Of a DNA stretch of 64,000 nucleotides, positions 12,899 through 23,871 are shown piece by piece. This stretch comes from Tepidimonas aquatica. Its GTDB lineage: Bacteria > Pseudomonadota > Gammaproteobacteria > Burkholderiales > Burkholderiaceae_C. The stretch lies in contig NZ_VJNA01000003.1 of NCBI RefSeq assembly GCF_007556585.1, positions 1-64,000 of the forward strand, written 5' to 3'. The notes under the pieces are model-generated. The model worked only from the letters and a program-made list of their open reading frames with translations, was not told the DNA's origin and did not search any database. Every line of letters starts with the position of its first letter. The stretch's first letter is position 1. Position numbers and translations under genes: made by a program.

Positions 12899-13387
12899 TT
12901 ACACGCCCCCCGGCGTGCGGCGCCGGAACATGCCCCAGCCTTCCATCTGCAGCACTTGCTCGCCGTGCTGGTTGAACATCTGCCAAACGGTGCGCACCAG
13001 GCCGACGTCGGGGCGCTTGTTCATCGGTCGTTTGTCGACGATGCTGTGCCGCAGCGTCAGCGTGTCGCCGGGGAACACCGGCTTGAGCCAGCGCAGGCTG
13101 TCCAGTCCCGGCGAACCCAGGCTCGAGGTGCGGTGCAAAAAGTTCGTCACCATCAGGCGCATGGCCAGCGCGCACGTGTGCCAGCCGCTGGCGCACAACG
13201 CCCCGAACACCGAGTGGCGCGCCGCTTCGTGGTCCAAATGAAACGGCTGCGGGTCGAACTGGCGCGCAAACGCAACGATTTCGTCTTCGGTGACGGTCAG
13301 GCTGCCCAGCTCGCGCGTGTCGCCGACGGCAAGGTCTTCCCACCACAGTTCGATGTGCGGGCTGGTCACGGGGTCGATCGCGGTCAT
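12899..13387 (-). CDS. MaoC family dehydratase
   Basis: Hot-dog fold hydratase/dehydratase acting on enoyl- or 3-hydroxyacyl-CoA thioesters. The 162-residue product contains [20 protein letters not shown] at about residues 40-59, with the Asp and His of the hydratase motif, and [12 protein letters not shown]. It starts at the ATG at 13387 ([11 protein letters not shown]). A longer open frame upstream is the antisense of other genes. It follows the esterase gene after a 94-bp gap and may be co-transcribed with it. The specific substrate is unknown. Confidence 0.88.
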   Translation of the reverse strand: MTAIDPVTSPHIELWWEDLAVGDTRELGSLTVTEDEIVAFARQFDPQPFHLDHEAARHSVFGALCASGWHTCALAMRLMVTNFLHRTSSLGSPGLDSLRWLKPVFPGDTLTLRHSIVDKRPMNKRPDVGLVRTVWQMFNQHGEQVLQMEGWGMFRRRTPGGV

Positions 13388-13481
13388 GCCGCCATCATAA
13401 GTCGTGCAGGGCTTGTTGCACCAGGTCGGCAAAGCGCGCCTCGTCACCCAGGTGATAGGTGGGCAACGATCGACTTGCCGC

Positions 13482-14438
13482 CTACGCATCCATCGCCTGC
13501 CGCAGCGCACGCGCGGCGTCCTGGTGCGCACGCAACGCCTCGGGGATCGCCCGGCCCATTTTGATGAACTCGTGCGTGACGCCGTGGTAGATCTCCAGCT
13601 CCACCGGCACACCGGCCAGCCGCAAGGCGTCGGCCAGTTGCACGCCTTCGTCGACCAACGGGTCGCACTCGGCCAGGCCGATCCAGGCGGGCGCCGCGCC
13701 GTCGAAGTCGGGCGCCAGCAGCGGCGCAAAGCGCCAGTCCTCGCGCTGCGCATCGTCGATGTAGTGACGGAAAAACCACTGGATCGTTTCCGCCTCCAGC
13801 ACAAAGCCGTGCGCGAAGCGGCGGTGCGAGGGCGTGTCTTGCCACGCGCTGCAGCCGGGGTAGAACAGCAGTTGCAGCGCCAGCGGCCAGCCGGCATCAC
13901 GCGCCTGCAGCGCGGTCACCACCGCCAGCGTGCCGCCGGCGCTGTCGCCACCCACCGCGATGCGGCTGGCGTCCAACCCCAGCGCCCCGGCCTGCCCGCG
14001 CAGCCAGGCCAGCGCATCCAAGGCGTCGTGCACCGCGGTGGGGAAGCGGTGCTCGGGCGCCAGGCGGTAGTCCACCGAAAGCACCGCCACGCCGCTGAGG
14101 TGCGCCAAGTGGCGGCACAACGCCGCGTGCGTGCGCACGCTGCCGACGACGAACCCACCGCCGTGAAGGTACAGCAGCACCGGCGGCGCTGGCGGCGCAC
14201 CGTGCGCCACCACCAGTTCGGCCGGCAGTGTGGCGCCGTCGCGGGTCGGGATGCCCACCGTCTGCACCCGCGCCATGCGCGGCGGCGGCAGGTCCAGCAC
14301 GCTGGCGCCAGCCTCGTAAAAGGCCCGCGCCTGCGCCGGCGTCATGGCATGCATCGGCGGCCGCCCGGCGCGCGCCATGCGGTCGATCACGCCCCGCATC
14401 GCAGGGCTCAACAGGTGGCGAGGGTTGGGGTGGTGCAT
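13482..14438 (-). CDS. HSL-type alpha/beta hydrolase (esterase/lipase)
   Basis: Carboxylesterase of the hormone-sensitive-lipase family. The 318-residue product from the ATG at 14438 has the oxyanion motif YLHGGGFVVGS, the nucleophile elbow GGDSAGG, a DPLVDEG segment with the catalytic Asp, and the His in YHGVTHEFIK. The start at 14438 (MHHPNPRHLL) is favoured. The frame runs open to 14516 but that addition looks like intergenic sequence. It is divergent from the iron alcohol dehydrogenase with a gap of about 130 bp. The natural substrate is not predictable. Confidence 0.9.
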   Translation of the reverse strand: MHHPNPRHLLSPAMRGVIDRMARAGRPPMHAMTPAQARAFYEAGASVLDLPPPRMARVQTVGIPTRDGATLPAELVVAHGAPPAPPVLLYLHGGGFVVGSVRTHAALCRHLAHLSGVAVLSVDYRLAPEHRFPTAVHDALDALAWLRGQAGALGLDASRIAVGGDSAGGTLAVVTALQARDAGWPLALQLLFYPGCSAWQDTPSHRRFAHGFVLEAETIQWFFRHYIDDAQREDWRFAPLLAPDFDGAAPAWIGLAECDPLVDEGVQLADALRLAGVPVELEIYHGVTHEFIKMGRAIPEALRAHQDAARALRQAMDA

Positions 14439-14568
14439 GCTGCGCCGATTGTCGTGCAAGCGGAGCGTTGCTGGCTTGCCCGGGTGTTGCCCGCCTGCCA
14501 CCTTGGCGTCAGCCATGCACCGCGGCCCGTGCTAGCCTAGACTACCTTGGTGCGAGGAGACAACGACG

Positions 14569-15708
14569 ATGGCCGAAATCCGCTACCTGACCACGATCCA
14601 GATCGAACCGGGTGCGCTGCGCCTGCTGCCCGCCGAGTGCGCGCGGGTGGGGATACGGCGGCCACTGATCGTGACCGACGCCGGGGTGCGTGGCGCTGGC
14701 TTGTTGCAGCGGGTGCTGGACACGCTGGGCGCTGGAGTGGTGCTGGCCGTGTTCGACGGCACCCCATCCAACCCCACCGAGGCCGCGGTGCGCAGCGCGG
14801 CGGCGCTGTACCGCGACGCCGGCTGCGACGGCCTGATCGCGCTGGGCGGTGGCAGCCCGATCGACTGCGCCAAGGGCGTGGCCATCGCCGTCACGCACGA
14901 CGGGCCGCTCAAAACCTACGCCACCATCGAAGGCGGCTCGCCGCGCATCACCGAGCGGGTGCCGCCACTGGTCGCGATCCCCACCACCGCCGGCACCGGC
15001 AGCGAGGTGGCGCGCGGCGCCATCATCATCGTCGACGATGGGCGCAAGCTCGGCTTTCACAGCTGGCACCTGCTGCCCAAAGCGGCGATTTTGGACCCCG
15101 AGCTGACCGTCGGCCTGCCGCCGCGGTTGACCGCAGCCACCGGCATGGACGCCATCGCGCACTGCATCGAAACGTTTTTGGCGCCGGCGTTCAACCCGCC
15201 CGCCGACGGCATCGCGCTGGACGGCCTGCAGCGGGGCTGGGCGCACATCGAGCGCGCGGTGCGCGATGGCCACGACCTGCAGGCGCGGCTGCAGATGCTG
15301 AGCGCCAGCATGCAAGGGGCCATGGCGTTCCAAAAAGGCCTGGGGTGCGTGCACTCGCTCAGCCACAGCTTGGGCGGGCTCAACCCGGCCCTGCACCACG
15401 GCACGCTCAACGCCATCTTTTTGCCGGCGGTGATCGAATTCAACGCCCGGGCCGACAGCGTGCGCCACGAGCGGCGGCTACAGCGGCTGGCGCAGGCCAT
15501 GGGCTTGGCCGACGCCCAGGAGGTGGCCCCGGCCATTCGCTCGATGACCGCACGGCTGGGGTTGCCCACCGGCCTGGGTGAGCTGGGGGTGACCCGCGCC
15601 ATGTTCGCACGCATCATCGAAGGCGCGCTGGCCGACCACTGCCACAAGACCAACCCACGGCTGGCCACGGCCGACGACTACGAAGCCATGCTCGAAGCGT
15701 CGCTGTGA
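14569..15708 (+). CDS. Iron-containing alcohol dehydrogenase
   Basis: Group III NAD(P)-dependent alcohol/aldehyde oxidoreductase. The 379-residue product has the cofactor-binding loop IALGGGSPIDCAKGVA at about residues 90-105, IPTTAGTGSEVARGA, and the metal site supplied by GMDAIAHCIET and HSLSHSLGGLNPALHHG with the expected Asp and three His. A good site (GAGGAGA) precedes the ATG. It stands alone on the + strand between the divergent esterase and the convergent patatin-like gene. Possible substrates include maleylacetate-like or short-chain alcohols, unassigned. Confidence 0.9.
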   Translation: MAEIRYLTTIQIEPGALRLLPAECARVGIRRPLIVTDAGVRGAGLLQRVLDTLGAGVVLAVFDGTPSNPTEAAVRSAAALYRDAGCDGLIALGGGSPIDCAKGVAIAVTHDGPLKTYATIEGGSPRITERVPPLVAIPTTAGTGSEVARGAIIIVDDGRKLGFHSWHLLPKAAILDPELTVGLPPRLTAATGMDAIAHCIETFLAPAFNPPADGIALDGLQRGWAHIERAVRDGHDLQARLQMLSASMQGAMAFQKGLGCVHSLSHSLGGLNPALHHGTLNAIFLPAVIEFNARADSVRHERRLQRLAQAMGLADAQEVAPAIRSMTARLGLPTGLGELGVTRAMFARIIEGALADHCHKTNPRLATADDYEAMLEASL

Positions 15709-15736
15709 CGCGCTGCCCGCGCGGGCGGCGCGGCCG

Positions 15737-16822
15737 TCACAGCGGCTCGACGACGCTGGGGTCTGGGCGCTGCAGCCAGGTCTCGAACTCGTCGGCCAGG
15801 CGCTGCGCCTCACGCACCGCGGTGGTCCAGGCGCGCATACGCGCCGCCAAGTCCCGGCCATAACGGGGGAAGTCGCTGCGGTCGGGCAACTTGCCATTGG
15901 GCAGCGTGCGCACCCACTGCGGGTCGGGGGCCAGCACCAGGGTGTGCGCCAGCGCGTCGGTGGCCCGGTGGCGCCACGGCAGCGCTTTGTCCAACCAGCC
16001 GGGCACCACGTGGCGCTGAAAGTGCGGGTACAGCACCAACCCCAGCTCGGGGCGCCAGCGCAGGTGCAGGTGGTAGTCGGTGATGCCGCCGTCCCAGTAC
16101 GCGCCCGGCGGCGCGCCGGGGATGTCGTGCACCGCCTGCAGCACGAACGGGATCGAGCAACTGGCCTGCAGCGCCGGCATGAAATTGTCGGCGCTGAGTG
16201 TGACGGTGCGGGTGCGGTAGTCGCGCGTATCAAACGGCAGCTCGGGGGGCGCTGCGCCGGCTGCGGCGGTGGTGAATACCACCCGTTCCAGCCAGGCCTG
16301 CAGCGCACGCCGGTGCACGGCGTTGCTAACGTAGGCCGCAGCGTAGCCCAGCGGCGTGCGCCAGCGCCCCTCGCGCGCCAGCACGTGGCGCCCCCGCGCG
16401 GTGACGATGTGCACGCGCCAGTGCGGGTGCTGCAGCACCTCGTGCACACGGCCACCAAAAAACAGCTGCAGGTTGTGCGCAAACGCTGCGCTGACGTGCT
16501 GTGGCGTGGGCCGCGTGCGGCCGGGCTCGACGACGTAGTCCTGCGCAATGTAATCGCGCTGCAGCCGCTCGAACGCCGCCACGCAGTCATGCAAGCAGGC
16601 GGTGGCCATGCGCCATGCCCCAATCGAGGCCCCAACCAGATGCACGGTGCGCTGGGCCTGCGGCAACCAGTGGCCAAACAACCACCGATCCAGCGGCCCC
16701 AGGATCAATCCCTTGGGCCCACCGGCCGCGCCGGGCACGACGCCAACGTCGTGCGGGCGCAGCCCGTGCTGGCGCAGGTGCGCCCGGGCCGCCGCTCCGG
16801 CGTAGATGCGCAGCGCCCGCAT
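15737..16822 (-). CDS. Patatin-like phospholipase family protein
   Basis: Predicted serine acyl hydrolase with a Ser-Asp dyad. The 361-residue product shows an oxyanion-type loop GAAGGPKG at about residues 32-39, the nucleophile elbow GASIG at about 64-68, and the Asp in WDGGITDYH near residue 245. No signal peptide is evident. The ATG at 16822 overlaps the stop of the upstream HDOD gene by one base (TGATG). A GTG at 16825 is also possible. The substrate is unknown, and the linkage to two HDOD genes suggests co-expression. Confidence 0.82.
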   Translation of the reverse strand: MRALRIYAGAAARAHLRQHGLRPHDVGVVPGAAGGPKGLILGPLDRWLFGHWLPQAQRTVHLVGASIGAWRMATACLHDCVAAFERLQRDYIAQDYVVEPGRTRPTPQHVSAAFAHNLQLFFGGRVHEVLQHPHWRVHIVTARGRHVLAREGRWRTPLGYAAAYVSNAVHRRALQAWLERVVFTTAAAGAAPPELPFDTRDYRTRTVTLSADNFMPALQASCSIPFVLQAVHDIPGAPPGAYWDGGITDYHLHLRWRPELGLVLYPHFQRHVVPGWLDKALPWRHRATDALAHTLVLAPDPQWVRTLPNGKLPDRSDFPRYGRDLAARMRAWTTAVREAQRLADEFETWLQRPDPSVVEPL

Positions 16823-17628
16823 CACGCCCCCTGCCCCGCCGGCACGACGTCCGGGTCGACCAGCAGGTCAGGGTCGAGCTGCAGCAGTTCGCCCACCGCG
16901 TCAGGGTAGCTGTGGATCAGCGTGTCGCGCGCGTTGTCCGTCATCCACACCCGGGCGCGCCACGCCACCATGTGCACCACCGCCGCCAGCGGATCCGGGG
17001 GCTCGTGGCGCAGCGGCTGCACGTGCTGCGCAATGGCGCGCACCAGCGTGTCCGGCAGCCGCCAGTGCGCCGCCAGCGCTGCCCCGACGTTGGCGTAGGT
17101 GTAGCCCAGCGCCTGCTGCTCGGCCAGCGGGCGCTGCAGCGACCACCATGGCACCTGGTCCTGCAGCGCCAGCATCGGCGCCGGCATCACCTGGTGCATA
17201 ACCAGTGTGCCCACCCCATGCAGCAGCGCGGCAGTCAACGCCACCGCGTCATCGAGCCGCCGCGGCGCGCACACGGTACGCGCCAGGCCGGCGGCGGCCA
17301 GGCTGTAGTCCCAAAACCGCTCCAGTTCGATACCGGCCGGCGCCGGGAAGCGGCTTTGCACCGCCGCAGCCAACACCAGCGCGCGCAGCCGCGTCAGGCC
17401 CAGCACCCACACGGCGTCGCGCACGCTGTGCACCGGGCGCAGCAGCCGCAACAAGGCCGAATTGGCCTGACGCAGCACCCGCGCCGACAACGCGGGGTCT
17501 TGCTCCAACGCGTGCGCCACCTCGTTGAGGTCGACCTCCGTCTGACCGAAGGTGGCGATCAGCCGTGCCGCCACCTCCGGCACCACCGGCAGGGCTTCGG
17601 GTCGTTGCAGCAGTTCGTCCAGGCGCAT
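16822..17628 (-). CDS. HDOD domain protein (second of tandem pair)
   Basis: HDOD domains are HD-like modules without a full catalytic metal site, usually acting in signalling. This 268-residue protein is almost entirely one HDOD domain, starting MRLDELLQRPEALPVVPEVA with ALLHGVGTLVMHQ at about 137-149 and LGYTYANVGAALAAHW at about 175-190. It closely parallels the next upstream gene block for block, and starts 9 bp after it, so the pair arose by tandem duplication. The stop overlaps the patatin-like gene. Confidence 0.88.
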   Translation of the reverse strand: MRLDELLQRPEALPVVPEVAARLIATFGQTEVDLNEVAHALEQDPALSARVLRQANSALLRLLRPVHSVRDAVWVLGLTRLRALVLAAAVQSRFPAPAGIELERFWDYSLAAAGLARTVCAPRRLDDAVALTAALLHGVGTLVMHQVMPAPMLALQDQVPWWSLQRPLAEQQALGYTYANVGAALAAHWRLPDTLVRAIAQHVQPLRHEPPDPLAAVVHMVAWRARVWMTDNARDTLIHSYPDAVGELLQLDPDLLVDPDVVPAGQGA

Positions 17629-17637
17629 CGTCGTCGC

Positions 17638-18465
17638 TCAATGCAAAAAAGCGGCCAACTCCCCCGCCGACGTCCACTGCTGCGGGTCTTTGTCCAGCAC
17701 CGTGTCCAGGCTTAGCCCCAACAGGGTGGCCACCACGTCGGGGAAAGTCGCCCGCATCGCCTCGCGGTCCAGCCCCATTTCTTGCACCCGCGCACGCCAT
17801 GCGGCCATGTGCACCACACCCGCCAGCGGCTCGTAAATATCGCCTTCGAACGGCACCAACTGGTGCTTCAGCGCGGTGACGATGGCCACGGGGAAATCCC
17901 AGCGCTGGGCGAACGCCGCGCTGACGTCGGCGTAGGTGTAGCCCAGCACCGAGCGTTCGACCTCCGCGCGGGTGAGGTCAAACGGCGACACGCGCCAGTC
18001 GATTTTGGCCACGACGTCAGGCATGCCGATGTGCATGACCAGGTCGCCCACGGCGTGCACCAACCCCGCGGTGAACGCGGAGCCGTCGGGCAGTTTGAGG
18101 CTGCGCGCCAGCGGCCGGCAGATCTTGGCGGCGTTGAGGCTGTAGCGCCAAAACTGCTCCAGGTTGACGCCGGGCACGGTTTTGAAGCTGGTGCCCAGCG
18201 CCACCGCCTGCACCAGCGTGCGCAGGTGGTTGAGCCCCAGCACCTGGATGGCTTCGTCGACCGAGTCGATTTGCCGCGTCAGCCCGAAAAAGGCCGAGTT
18301 GGCCAGCTTCAGCAGCCGTGCGGTCAGCCCGGGGTCGGTGGCGATAAGCTCACTCAGCCGGCAGGGATCGGGGTCGTCACGGTCCAGCTCGGTCAGGACC
18401 TCGGACACCACCCGCGGGATGCTGGGAATGGCTTTGGCCTGTTGCAGCAGTTCGTCCAACGTCAT
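17638..18465 (-). CDS. HDOD domain protein (first of tandem pair)
   Basis: The 275-residue HDOD protein from the ATG at 18465 begins MTLDELLQQAKAIPSIPRVV and contains TAGLVHAVGDLVMHIGMP and LGYTYADVSAAFAQRW, aligning along its length with the following gene. It is the first gene of a likely three-gene unit HDOD-HDOD-patatin. The frame is open upstream to 18618 but those 51 residues run into the GNAT relic region and are not conserved. A role in signal-dependent regulation is inferred from the family only. Confidence 0.88.
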   Translation of the reverse strand: MTLDELLQQAKAIPSIPRVVSEVLTELDRDDPDPCRLSELIATDPGLTARLLKLANSAFFGLTRQIDSVDEAIQVLGLNHLRTLVQAVALGTSFKTVPGVNLEQFWRYSLNAAKICRPLARSLKLPDGSAFTAGLVHAVGDLVMHIGMPDVVAKIDWRVSPFDLTRAEVERSVLGYTYADVSAAFAQRWDFPVAIVTALKHQLVPFEGDIYEPLAGVVHMAAWRARVQEMGLDREAMRATFPDVVATLLGLSLDTVLDKDPQQWTSAGELAAFLH

Positions 18466-18551
18466 GGTAGGGCCGATGATAGCTTGCACGCCCCTGCCGG
18501 CTTGCGCAGGCCGTTGCCCTTGCCCAGCAAGAAGCGGCACATTGCCGCCAC

Positions 18552-18735
18552 AAGAAACCGATCCACAAGCTCGCTGCCAAGGATTCAACGGAAGGCTTCG
18601 ACTGCGGACAACCGGCACTGAATCAGTTCCTGCAACGCTACGCCCTCGTCAACCAGAAGGCCCACAGCGCCCAGACGTACGTGTGCTGCACGAGTGGCAA
18701 AGTCGTGGGCTTTTACAGTCTGGCGGTTGGCAGTG
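18552..18735 (+). pseudogene. Relic of a GNAT acetyltransferase toxin
   Basis: The frame from 18552 reads KPIHKLAAKDSTEGFDCG and then ALNQFLQRYALVNQ and GKVVGFYSLAVGS. This is the characteristic N-terminal third of TacT-like GNAT toxins that usually pair with a ribbon-helix-helix antitoxin. There is no credible start or ribosome binding site, the homology stops abruptly at about 18735 before the acetyl-CoA-binding part, and no antitoxin lies upstream. I therefore call it a decayed toxin-antitoxin remnant. The rest of the 382-bp stretch from 18466 to 18847 shows nothing else I can identify. Confidence 0.75.
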
Positions 18736-18847
18736 GCCTGAAGATTTTTGGCGTCATGGCGAAGCTGAGGTCCGGCCACGGGGGGCGGTGCTGTTCGTTT
18801 TTTGCCCTGTCAAGTATAGTCCGAACGCCGCTGTTGTGGTTGGATGT

Positions 18848-21187
<2,340 letters not shown>

Positions 21188-21288
21188 GGGATTCGCGGTC
21201 ACTCGAAGAGTGCGAAAGTGTGCCACAGGCGCTTCGGCACGCCGTTTGCTACCCAGTGGGAAAACGCTATTTCCTTCGTGCTGCTTCT

Positions 21289-21901
21289 ATGGCCCATCCC
21301 GCCCTTGCCGTTGACAACTACCTGCCTTACATGCCCGATGTGGTGCGCTGCGAAACGTCGCTGCGCGAGCTCAACGTGATGTGGCGACTGATCGAGTCGA
21401 CCGCCCGCATGGTTTGCCCCACCGAAGCTCAGGCGATCCTGCCGACCATCGCCGCCACCCGCTCCGGCTTCGACCGGCTGGAAAGCGAGCTGGTGCGCAG
21501 CCTGGTAACGGAAAAGATCGACAACGTCATGTCAGCCATCGCGACACGGGCGGGCTACATCATCGACATCGTGGTGCGCAACCTGTACGAGCGCACGGCC
21601 GACGTGGGCTTCTTGGCCATCGACCGGGTGCTGTGCGAGTTCGTCGCCGGCCACGTGCGCGACGTCGACGCGGTGCGTGCACGGCTGCGGTCGTACCGGC
21701 GCAAGTACACCGTGTACGACGAGATTTTTCTGCTGGACACCGAGGGCAACGTGCTCGTGCAGACCGACCCGGCGTACGCGGTCGAGAGCCTTCGGCGGCA
21801 GCAGCCGGCGACTGATCGACCGCCTGATACGTGCCCGCGGGGGACAGGTGCTGATCGCCGTGTTGGACAACGACCGCCTGTTCACGGCGATGCACGGTTG
21901 A
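21289..21901 (+). pseudogene. Truncated, frameshifted cache-sensor/CheW-like gene
   Basis: From the ATG at 21289 about 165 residues read as a sensory N-terminus: NYLPYMPDVVRCETSLRELN, LYERTADVGFLAIDRVLC, YDEIFLLDTEGNVLVQTD. Such segments occur in Burkholderiales proteins with a cache-like domain and a C-terminal CheW-like domain. After AYAVES the frame becomes unrelated, while the next frame reads RRLIDRLIRARGGQVLIAVL and ends LFTAMHG with a stop at 21899-21901. It looks like a gene tail. I infer an internal deletion plus frameshift. The product family is moderately certain. Confidence 0.6.
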
Positions 21902-22820
21902 GGGCGTCGACGCCGTCCATGCCGCGCAGCGCCGCGCGCAGCTGCGCGCCCACCTCGGGCCGCTCGGCGAACGGGTCGGGCGGATTGGTGCCGGCGACGA
22001 TGGCCTGCAGACGCTCGCGCACCCCGTCCAGCGCGTGGGGGTGGCTGTAAATGTAAAAGCGGTCGTGCTCCACGGCGTCGAGCACGGCACGCGCGACATC
22101 CGCAGCACTGACCTTGCCGCTGGCCACCGCCTTTTGGCTCATCGCCTGACCGATGAGCTGGCTGCGCGTCGGCGCGCCGCCCGCCAGCGCGGCAGGGCGG
22201 TTGCGCTCGCTGTGCGCGATGCCCGTGGGCACGAAATAGGGGCACAGCACGCTGGCGCTCACCTGGTCGGTCACCAGCCTGAGGTCCTGGTACAACGTTT
22301 CGGTCAACGCCACCACCGCGTGCTTGCTGACGTTGTACACCCCCATGTTGGGCGGCGTCAGCAAGCCGGCCATGCTGGCGGTGTTGACGATATGCCCGCG
22401 CCACGTGGGATCGGCGCGGGCGGCTTGCAGCATCATCGGCGTGAACAGGCGCACCCCGTGGATGACACCCCACAGGTTGACGCCCAGCACCCACTGCCAA
22501 TCGGCGACGGTGTTTTCCCACACCAGACCGCCCGCGGCCACACCGGCGTTGTTGAACACCAGGTGGGGCGCGCCGAGGTGCGCGTGCACCTCCGCCGCCA
22601 GCGCTTCCATCTGGGCGGCGTCGGCCACGTCGACGCGGCGCGCCAGCAACGCCGGCACCTGGGGCTGCAGCTCCTGCGCCGCGCGCTGCAAAGCGTCGTC
22701 CTGCACGTCCACCAGCACCAGGCGCATGCCACGCGCCGCGCACAACCGGGCCAACTCCAGCCCAAACCCTGATCCCGCACCGGTGATGACCGCGGTGCGC
22801 CCGCTCCATGGGTCCAACAT
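21882..22820 (-). CDS. SDR family NAD(P)-dependent oxidoreductase
   Basis: Classical short-chain dehydrogenase. The 312-residue product from the ATG at 22820 has the cofactor motif TGAGSGFG at residues 14-21, the NNAG motif (VFNNAGVAAGG), the catalytic Ser in NTASMAG and the YNVSK motif, with an unusually long C-terminus for an SDR. It is the last gene of the - strand fatty-acid operon, 16 bp after the CurA-like reductase. Its stop overlaps the 3' end of the opposite-strand pseudogene by 20 bp. The substrate is unknown, though context favours an acyl intermediate or alcohol. Confidence 0.9.
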   Translation of the reverse strand: MLDPWSGRTAVITGAGSGFGLELARLCAARGMRLVLVDVQDDALQRAAQELQPQVPALLARRVDVADAAQMEALAAEVHAHLGAPHLVFNNAGVAAGGLVWENTVADWQWVLGVNLWGVIHGVRLFTPMMLQAARADPTWRGHIVNTASMAGLLTPPNMGVYNVSKHAVVALTETLYQDLRLVTDQVSASVLCPYFVPTGIAHSERNRPAALAGGAPTRSQLIGQAMSQKAVASGKVSAADVARAVLDAVEHDRFYIYSHPHALDGVRERLQAIVAGTNPPDPFAERPEVGAQLRAALRGMDGVDALNRASP

Positions 22821-22836
22821 GGCGCTGCCCTCCGCC

Positions 22837-23859
22837 TCAATCGTCCACCAGCTTGACCAGTTGCTTGCCGAAGTTGCGCCCTTTGAGCATGCCCAAAAAC
22901 GCCTCCGGCGCCGCCGCGAGTCCCTGCGCCACGCTCTCACGCGGGCGAAAACGCCCACTGCCAACGAGCTCACCCAGCTCGGCCAGCGCCTCGGGCCAGA
23001 CCTCCATGTGCTCGCTGACGATGAAGCCCTCGATGCGCATGCGGTTGATGAGGATCAGCGCCGGGTTGAGCATCGGCAACGGCTGCCCGTCGTAGCCAGC
23101 GATCATGCCGCACAGCGCCACGCGCGCGAAGGCATTGGCGCGCAGCATCACGGCGTCCAGCACCGTGCCGCCGACGTTTTCGAAGTGCCCGTCGATGCCA
23201 TCCGGGCAGGCGGCCTTGAGCGCGCCCGCCAGCGCGCGCAGGTCGGGGTGCTGCTTGTAGTCGATGCAGTCGTCAAAGCCCAGCTCGTCGCGCACGTAAG
23301 CGCACTTGTCCGGCCCACCGGCGATGCCAACGACGCGGCAGCCGCGCTGCTTGGCCAGCACCCCGACGGCGCTGCCCACCGCGCCTGCGGCGGCGCTGAC
23401 CGTGATGGTCTGCCCAGGCTTGGGCTCGATGATCTTGACCAGACCGTACCAGGCGGTCACGCCCGGCATGCCCACCGCCCCCAGGTAGTGGCTCGGCGGA
23501 ATGCGCGACACATCGACCTTGCGCAGCACGCCTGGCTGGTTGGCATCGACCACGCTGTACAACTGCCAGCCCCCCATGCCGACGACCCAGTCGCCCGGCG
23601 CGTAGCGTGGGTGGCGGCTTTCGACCACCCGGCCCACCGTGCCGCCGATCATCACCTCGTTCAGCGGCTGCGGCGCCGCGTAGCTTTTGCCTTCGTTCAT
23701 GCGCCCACGCATGTAAGGGTCAAGGCTCAGGTAGTGGTGCTGCACCAACACCTGACCGTCCGACAGCGGTGGCGTGTCGCTCTCGACCAGGCGAAAGTTG
23801 TCCACCGAGGCTTGGCCCTGCGGGCGGCTGACCAGCAGGATTTGTTGGTTACGGGGCAT
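22837..23859 (-). CDS. NADP-dependent oxidoreductase (CurA / leukotriene B4 dehydrogenase-like)
   Basis: Zinc-free medium-chain reductase that typically reduces the double bond of enones with NADPH. The 340-residue product has LSLDPYMRGRM near residues 44-54, VGMPGVTAWYGL, the nucleotide-binding motif SAAAGAVGSAVGVLAK and a YKQH region, and lacks the zinc ligands of alcohol dehydrogenases. It lies 12 bp after the thioesterase in the fatty-acid operon, so a role in reducing unsaturated acyl or enone by-products is inferred. Confidence 0.9.
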   Translation of the reverse strand: MPRNQQILLVSRPQGQASVDNFRLVESDTPPLSDGQVLVQHHYLSLDPYMRGRMNEGKSYAAPQPLNEVMIGGTVGRVVESRHPRYAPGDWVVGMGGWQLYSVVDANQPGVLRKVDVSRIPPSHYLGAVGMPGVTAWYGLVKIIEPKPGQTITVSAAAGAVGSAVGVLAKQRGCRVVGIAGGPDKCAYVRDELGFDDCIDYKQHPDLRALAGALKAACPDGIDGHFENVGGTVLDAVMLRANAFARVALCGMIAGYDGQPLPMLNPALILINRMRIEGFIVSEHMEVWPEALAELGELVGSGRFRPRESVAQGLAAAPEAFLGMLKGRNFGKQLVKLVDD

Positions 23860-23871
23860 CGTGCGATCCTT

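Noticed and set aside
15709-15736. GC-rich hairpin between the alcohol dehydrogenase and the patatin-like gene as a terminator
   Set aside because: It is only a short GCGCGGGC-type self-complementary run without a T-tract, common by chance at this base composition.
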